DNA of 64,000 nucleotides from Echria macrotheca. Taxonomy: Eukaryota > Ascomycota > Sordariomycetes > Sordariales > Schizotheciaceae. The stretch lies in NCBI GenBank assembly GCA_030411725.1, contig MU839831.1, forward strand, positions 992,001-1,056,000, given 5' to 3'. Under the pieces are notes generated by a model that had not been told where the DNA came from, made no database searches, and saw only the letters and a program-made list of their open reading frames with translations. Below are positions 59,310 through 64,000 of this stretch, piece after piece (position 1 is the stretch's first letter; each line of letters starts with the position of its first letter). A program made the position numbers and the translations under genes.

Positions 59310-60546
59310 ATGGACGTCGCTGATCTCCTCCTAACCAGTCCATTTCCTCTCGAGAATGTCACAGATGGCGACATCCAGGCCTTCTGTCACAGTCTCTGGG
59401 GCTGGGAGTTTTGCAACGCCTGTTCTCGCTCCCAAACGTGCCTGGGCCCTCCTTGTTCCCGCGAACGATGGAGCAGACTGGAGCCATTCTTTCTCTATTA
59501 CAAGTCCACCACCGCATCCTACGTTCCCGAGTTCCAATTCGGTACACCCGGGGCGATTGCCTCTCATCAGGATATCGCCGACATCATACGCTGTATCAGG
59601 CAGAATCCCACAGTCCCAAGGCTGCAACTCACAAACTCGCATTTCGCAAGTCGGTACGGAGACAAGGCCGAGGCGACACCTGCTGTGGAGGACCAACACC
59701 GTGCCTTTAACCTAGCCATCAAACTCATGGCTATGGTCAGCTGCTCCATCGAAACCCAGGCTGGCGGGCTGCTAGAGTCGGGCGTCGAGCCGTGTATATG
59801 GCGGGGCGATAAAAACCTCCTTGATTTTTTCTCGTCCGCCTTCCCTAGCCGCGACCATCCAACCCTAAACGACAGGGACGAGTCCTCAGACCCAGATATC
59901 AAGAACAGGCTGACGGCGGTGAAACTGAAAAAGGTAGCTGGTCTGAAGTTCAGGGGCACAAGCGACCTGCGCAACCATCTCAAGCTGGATCCCAAGACGG
60001 GTGTTGTAGAATTCTTCCACTACACGAGCGTGCTGAAGGAGCATCTAGTGGCATCGAAGGACGGACATGGTGACGCACTAGGGTTAGTAAAAGACAGGAG
60101 AATCAAAACATAAATGCTGATCTCGTAGATGTAACATCCCCCGCCAACTCGCGCTCGAAACGCTCGACTCGCTGCAGAAAATTATGTTCCCACTCGAGCC
60201 GGAATCCCAAGCTATGCTTCGGTCTCTCGTCTCCAAGCAGGCCCTCGACCCCGACTGTCTCCGGTTCGGATCCACCTCATACCGCCGCGAGGGCGAGAAC
60301 GACATCAAGTACCAGTACTGGGGCTCCCGGATAATGGATTTGTACGACGAGATTGAGAATCCACGGCCGCGTGGCTATCTCGAGACCTGGCTCGAGCGCC
60401 GGAGCAAGGCTCGCCATGTTATGCTGGCCACGCTGGTGGGTGTGATGATTGCCATCTTTCTGGGCATGTGCGGCTTGGTCGTTGGTGTGTTCCAGGCTTG
60501 GGTCTCGTATCAGGCATGGCAGCACCCGGTTGTGTCAACAGGATAA
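59310..60546 (+). CDS. uncharacterised protein with C-terminal membrane anchor
   Basis: Exons 59310-60082 and 60129-60546 give 396 residues. The N-terminus is Cys-rich around residue 32 (WGWEFCNACSRSQTCLGPPC), which may bind metal or form disulfides. The middle is a soluble, charged region (LRNHLKLDPKTGVVEFFHYT; LKEHLVASKDGHGD). The end has a highly ordered block (LYDEIENPRPRGYLETWLER, then RSKARH) and one hydrophobic helix (VMLATLVGVMIAIFLGMCGL then VVGVFQAWV), so it is likely tail-anchored with the bulk in the cytosol. I recognise the layout as a recurrent fungal orphan family but know no function. Divergent from the protease-like gene. Confidence 0.65.
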
Positions 60547-60627
60547 AAGAAGAGATTTAGATAAAGTTCAAAAAGAATAGGTATATCGGGGTGAATACAT
60601 CTGAAGCTAACTAAAAACCAAGTTGGC

Positions 60628-61896
60628 TCAAAACAGAGAGTGCAGAGAAAGATGACGGCCGCTCTTCGAGTCATGTCGGCTCCGGCTCCGACTCCTATGC
60701 CGACTGCCACGATCTTGGTCATCTTTCCGAGACCGCGAGTGCGAGTGAGAGTGCAAGTGCGAACGCGGACTTGTGCTCCGCGGCCCTCGACTCCCATCAC
60801 GCCTGCTGCGCTCAATCAGATCCCAGTATCGCCTCTGCCGAAACTCAGCCAGGTCGTCGTCGTCAGTCCAGTAGATCCGCTGGTCGGTCCACGCCGCATC
60901 ATTGGGCAGCAGGACGGCTACGTGGATCCTGTCTCCTTTGTGGTGGATCGCCCGCGGTGGCTTGACAAGCTTGACCGCCTGCACCACGTGGCCTGTCGTG
61001 GTCTCAAGCGGGGCGAGGGGCGTCGACTCGACATCCTCCAAGATAGAGCGGCTACCGTGCAGCAGCGCAACAAACTGGGGGATCGTTGCGTGGATACCAT
61101 CTGCGTCGGCGAGTCTACGCCCGTGGATATCACCGCTCCCACGACTGTCGCTACTGACCGATCGCTGCTCCCTCCCACGGGTCGGGGACGGCGAGGGCCG
61201 TTGCGATCCCGCCAGCGGCTTCCGTAGCCTCACGTACGTGGGTCCCTTGTGCGGGTTTGCCTTCCACTTGAAGCGCCCGAGACCGTCGTCAGTGGGAACA
61301 AAGACGGCCTTGGTCACGTCCTCGTCGGTGCGCATCTTGACGACGATCTGGTTCGGCACGTCCTGCATGGCAGCGACAGGCTTGACGCCGATGGCATTGT
61401 CCTCGGCATCGAAGAGTACCTGGTAGAGAGTCACGGTCCCGGAGACCTCGTGCTCCTCGGACCAGGCCACTACCGTCAGGTAGTTGCAGGCATCGTTGTA
61501 CTTGGTGACGTCGAACAGGGCGAGCTCGAGCCTCTGCAGCTCTCGATCGGAGGGCGGCTCGGGCTTCGCGGTGGCAGACTCGGACGAAAGCTGCGGTTGG
61601 GGAAGGAGGATGTCTCGTTTGGACTCGAGAAAGTCGAGCAGGGTGCTGGAGTGGAAGACGCCGTGGATGGACTTGCCCAGGCCGCCGAGGCCCTCGAAAC
61701 CAAACTCGCCAGGGAATTCCAGCTTCAGCTCGTTAAGGGAAGAGAATATCTTTTCGCGGCGTGAATTCTTGAAGTTCTCGCGAGCCGGGAGGGAAACCTC
61801 ATCGAAAGAAAACCAATGCAAGAACTTCTCTGCGGAATCGGGACGGAAGGCGGACTCAACCACGACGTCTGGTTTGGAGGGCGGCTTGGGATCCAT
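60628..61896 (-). CDS. uncharacterised protein with RS/RH-rich tail
   Basis: Intronless, 422 residues from the ATG at 61896 (an upstream GTG is not used). The N-terminal 300 residues look globular (FLHWFSFDEVSLPARENF; ALFDVTKYNDACNYLTVVAW; VLFDAEDNAIGVKPVAAM; NQIVVKMRTDEDVTKAVF). A loop follows with repeated Ser/Pro/Arg. The last about 60 residues are Arg/Ser/His-rich (HLHSHSHSRSRK; HRSRSRSRHD), an SR-type tail associated with nuclear RNA-binding or splicing proteins. No RNA-binding domain is visible, so a link to RNA is only inference. Convergent with the gene at 59310. Confidence 0.6.
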   Translation of the reverse strand: MDPKPPSKPDVVVESAFRPDSAEKFLHWFSFDEVSLPARENFKNSRREKIFSSLNELKLEFPGEFGFEGLGGLGKSIHGVFHSSTLLDFLESKRDILLPQPQLSSESATAKPEPPSDRELQRLELALFDVTKYNDACNYLTVVAWSEEHEVSGTVTLYQVLFDAEDNAIGVKPVAAMQDVPNQIVVKMRTDEDVTKAVFVPTDDGLGRFKWKANPHKGPTYVRLRKPLAGSQRPSPSPTRGREQRSVSSDSRGSGDIHGRRLADADGIHATIPQFVALLHGSRSILEDVESTPLAPLETTTGHVVQAVKLVKPPRAIHHKGDRIHVAVLLPNDAAWTDQRIYWTDDDDLAEFRQRRYWDLIERSRRDGSRGPRSTSPRSHLHSHSHSRSRKDDQDRGSRHRSRSRSRHDSKSGRHLSLHSLF

Positions 61897-63026
61897 GCTT
61901 GCCACGGTGCAGGACGCGACGGCGCGACTCGGCGGGGTGATAGCGCCAAATGCGGGGTTGGCGGGCTGATAATCGCCTAACTATCCTTGGGAGAGGGGCC
62001 AAGTGTCGGTCATTTCCCGTGCAATATTGCTGGTCAGTGTATGCAGGTGGGCGTGGCCCGCTTTGCAGATGTCATGAACCGAGGTGAGTGCAAAGTCATG
62101 AAATCTGGTCACCCTTCCAGAATTGCAGACGTGTCAGCACGCGCAGGCATCCTTCACACAAGGCAGCCAAGCGCGCCGGATGTGCCCGGCGATAAGGCTC
62201 GCTGTCCTGTCGGTGCTCACCTACCCCACTTCTGCCTTCGCTATGCCAAGACAATCCCATTTCCATTCTTGACCTCGTGTTGGTCTGGAAGGCATCGAGA
62301 AGCGTCAAGTTTAAGTGCTGACAATCGCGCCAACAGCCACGGGATTTGGACGGGATTGGGCCGCGACTATTCCCGGTTCCTCGCCGCAAACACATTTCCT
62401 GATGGCTTCATCAATCCGGGCTCCATCAATTGAGCCGGATTGACCCCACGTCGCACTGTCCGCCAGGCACGGAGACTCACGCTCGACTGGCTAGAATACT
62501 GTACGATTGCATTCCAAGCATCACTCAGCTTACGGTCGACCGGTCAGCTCGCTGAAAAGAAAACACGCTAGTCCGAATGCGCAGCGTGCTCCCTGGCAGC
62601 AGACTCAGCCCCGCGGGTCCAGACCAGCCATCATTGTCTTCTCTGCAGCGGTTTATTGGAGGCGCAAATTTGGTTGGCTCTTTTGCACCTCTCAGCCAGC
62701 CCCCGATGAGCGGCAGTTTATGGCCATGCCGCAGCCATGCACGTTTGCGGTTCGGTCATTCCACGACGCCGCGCGATGCCCCCACTTGCATGTTCTCGGC
62801 GTCGGCCGGGCAATCGAATCGGGCTCTGGGCCGTCCCAGGCTTGGAAACTCGGTGACCACCACGCGCCCGGCGGAGAGGGCGGGTGCAGCATGGGCTCCA
62901 TATCATGGCGCCTCCTCCCATTTCGGGGCCTCGATTGAGTTCCCCATCTCCTCTCTTTCTTCCTCCGTCTCACCCTCTCTGGGCATCTCTGAAGTCGACC
63001 CTTTTTGTTCGTTTTGATACCCCACA
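61897..63026. other. intergenic, promoter of the oxygenase gene at the right
   Basis: No supported gene. 62940-63000 is strongly C/T-rich (CTCTCTTTCTTCC), typical of a leader before the ATG at 63027. Confidence 0.45.
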
Positions 63027-64000
63027 ATGTCGACTTCACAGGGGCTCATCAGCGCCCAGAAGCAGTCCGAGATGGACAGGCTCAATGAGGAGCTCAAGAA
63101 GGCCCGCTACATTGCTGGCTTCCACGGTGACACCCTGATCGGGAATAAACAGGTGACCCGGGTCGGCGCGCTTGACGACATCCACAGGGTGGTCACGCTC
63201 AAAAACACTCCTGAGATCATCAAGGTCCTCAAGAAGCTCATGGCCGGCGGCGGCATAGATCTGAAAGCCGGCGCCCGCCTGTTTGGGTCCATGTCCAACG
63301 ACAGCACATTTCGCGAGAAATACATCGAGAAGCAGGTCAAGGCCAAGTACGACCGCATGTTGCACCCTCCAGTGACATACCTGGGAGGGGCGTTCAAATA
63401 CCGCACGGCCGACGGCAAGTTCAACAGCGCGTTGCACCCGCATCTCGGCCAGGCCGGAGCGCCGTATGCCAAGACGGTCCCCGCCGTGACCGCGCCACTC
63501 GGAGCGCTTCCCGACCCGGGTGACATTTTTGACCGGCTGATGGCCCGAGACCCCAAGGGACGACCGAGCAAGTCCGGATTGTCCAGCATGCTCATCTACC
63601 ACGCCACAATCATCATCCACGACATTTTCCGGACCAACGATAAGGACAAGAACATTTCGGATTCGTCGTCGTATCTCGATCTGTCCCCGCTGTATGGCTT
63701 CACCGAGGAGATGCAGCGCAAGGTCCGTGACGGCAAGTACAAGCTCGGCTTGTTGAAGCCGGACACTTTTGCCGAAGACAGGCTGCTCAGACAACCTCCC
63801 GGCGTCTGCATCATGCTGGTCATGTACAACCGCTACCACAACTACGCTGCCACTCAACTGCGTCGCATCAACGAGAACGGCCGCTTCTCCATCCCCAGCA
63901 AATTCCGCGGCGCCAAGCCTCTGGCAGCTGCAGAGGCCCTGCTCGACCCTGAGGTCAAAAAATCGGACGCCTACAAGGCGGCTGTGAAGGCTTTCAACGC
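63027..64000 (+). CDS. ppo: psi-producing oxygenase (Ppo/linoleate diol synthase) N-terminal part
   Basis: Heme fatty-acid oxygenase that makes oxylipin (psi factor) signals balancing sexual and asexual sporulation. The first 324 codons are open and run off the right edge; the heme peroxidase domain is cut and the P450-like C-terminal domain is outside. Motifs: AGGGIDLKAGARLFGSM near residue 75, YHATIIIHDIFRTNDKDK near 190 (dioxygenase-domain His region), SSSYLDLSPLYGFTEEM near 212, LKPDTFAEDRLLRQPPGVCI near 235 and MYNRYHNYAATQL near 263. The usual text is LPPGV-x-x-x-x-x-MFNRFHNYV, so the match is clear though somewhat divergent. The ATG has a good context (CACAATGTC). Confidence 0.88.
   Translation, partial: MSTSQGLISAQKQSEMDRLNEELKKARYIAGFHGDTLIGNKQVTRVGALDDIHRVVTLKNTPEIIKVLKKLMAGGGIDLKAGARLFGSMSNDSTFREKYIEKQVKAKYDRMLHPPVTYLGGAFKYRTADGKFNSALHPHLGQAGAPYAKTVPAVTAPLGALPDPGDIFDRLMARDPKGRPSKSGLSSMLIYHATIIIHDIFRTNDKDKNISDSSSYLDLSPLYGFTEEMQRKVRDGKYKLGLLKPDTFAEDRLLRQPPGVCIMLVMYNRYHNYAATQLRRINENGRFSIPSKFRGAKPLAAAEALLDPEVKKSDAYKAAVKAFN

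Overview
The window reads as nuclear chromosomal DNA of a filamentous ascomycete, most likely a Sordariomycete. The evidence is short introns (about 45-75 nt) with GTANGT donors, CTAAC/CTGAC branch sites and YAG acceptors; gene spacing of 1-3 kb; and typical Pezizomycotina families (HET, Helo-like/NACHT, Zn2Cys6, GH12, GH72, CVNH, psi-producing oxygenase). All exon coordinates were derived by hand from splice signals and frame continuity, so single boundaries may be off by one or two bases.

Left end (1-7.2 kb): the 5' end of a GH72 glucanosyltransferase gene leaves the window on the minus strand. Upstream of it lies the most unusual object here: a minus-strand array of about 24 short exon-like segments whose 5' splice sites recur every 221-290 nt (mean about 243 nt). 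The introns resemble each other as if the exon-plus-intron unit was tandemly duplicated. I could not join all segments into one open frame, so it may be a fast-evolving many-exon gene, a spliced non-coding transcript or a decaying gene.

8.4-29.2 kb is ordinary gene-rich DNA: a hypothetical protein, a lipid-droplet hydrolase, membrane and unknown proteins, the ribosome-biogenesis ATPase ARB1, an odd thioredoxin-fold protein and the chromatin remodeller INO80.

30-36 kb is gene-poor: a Pro/Ser/Thr-rich secreted ORF, a good core promoter with no intact gene behind it, coding relics and a GNAT acetyltransferase. 36.7-46.7 kb holds a GPCR, a broken Helo-like/NACHT (NLR-type) gene next to an intact HET gene (a non-self-recognition locus), a secreted CVNH-like protein, an acidic disordered protein and the complex I 20-kDa subunit. 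47-55 kb holds a C2H2/Zn2Cys6 regulator, a GH12 endoglucanase, an MFS transporter and a secreted lipase. 57-62 kb holds a trypsin-fold protease-like protein with a complete triad, divergent from a tail-anchored membrane protein, then an RS-rich protein. The right edge cuts a Ppo-type fatty-acid oxygenase gene.

No tRNA, rRNA, CRISPR array or intact transposon was recognised.
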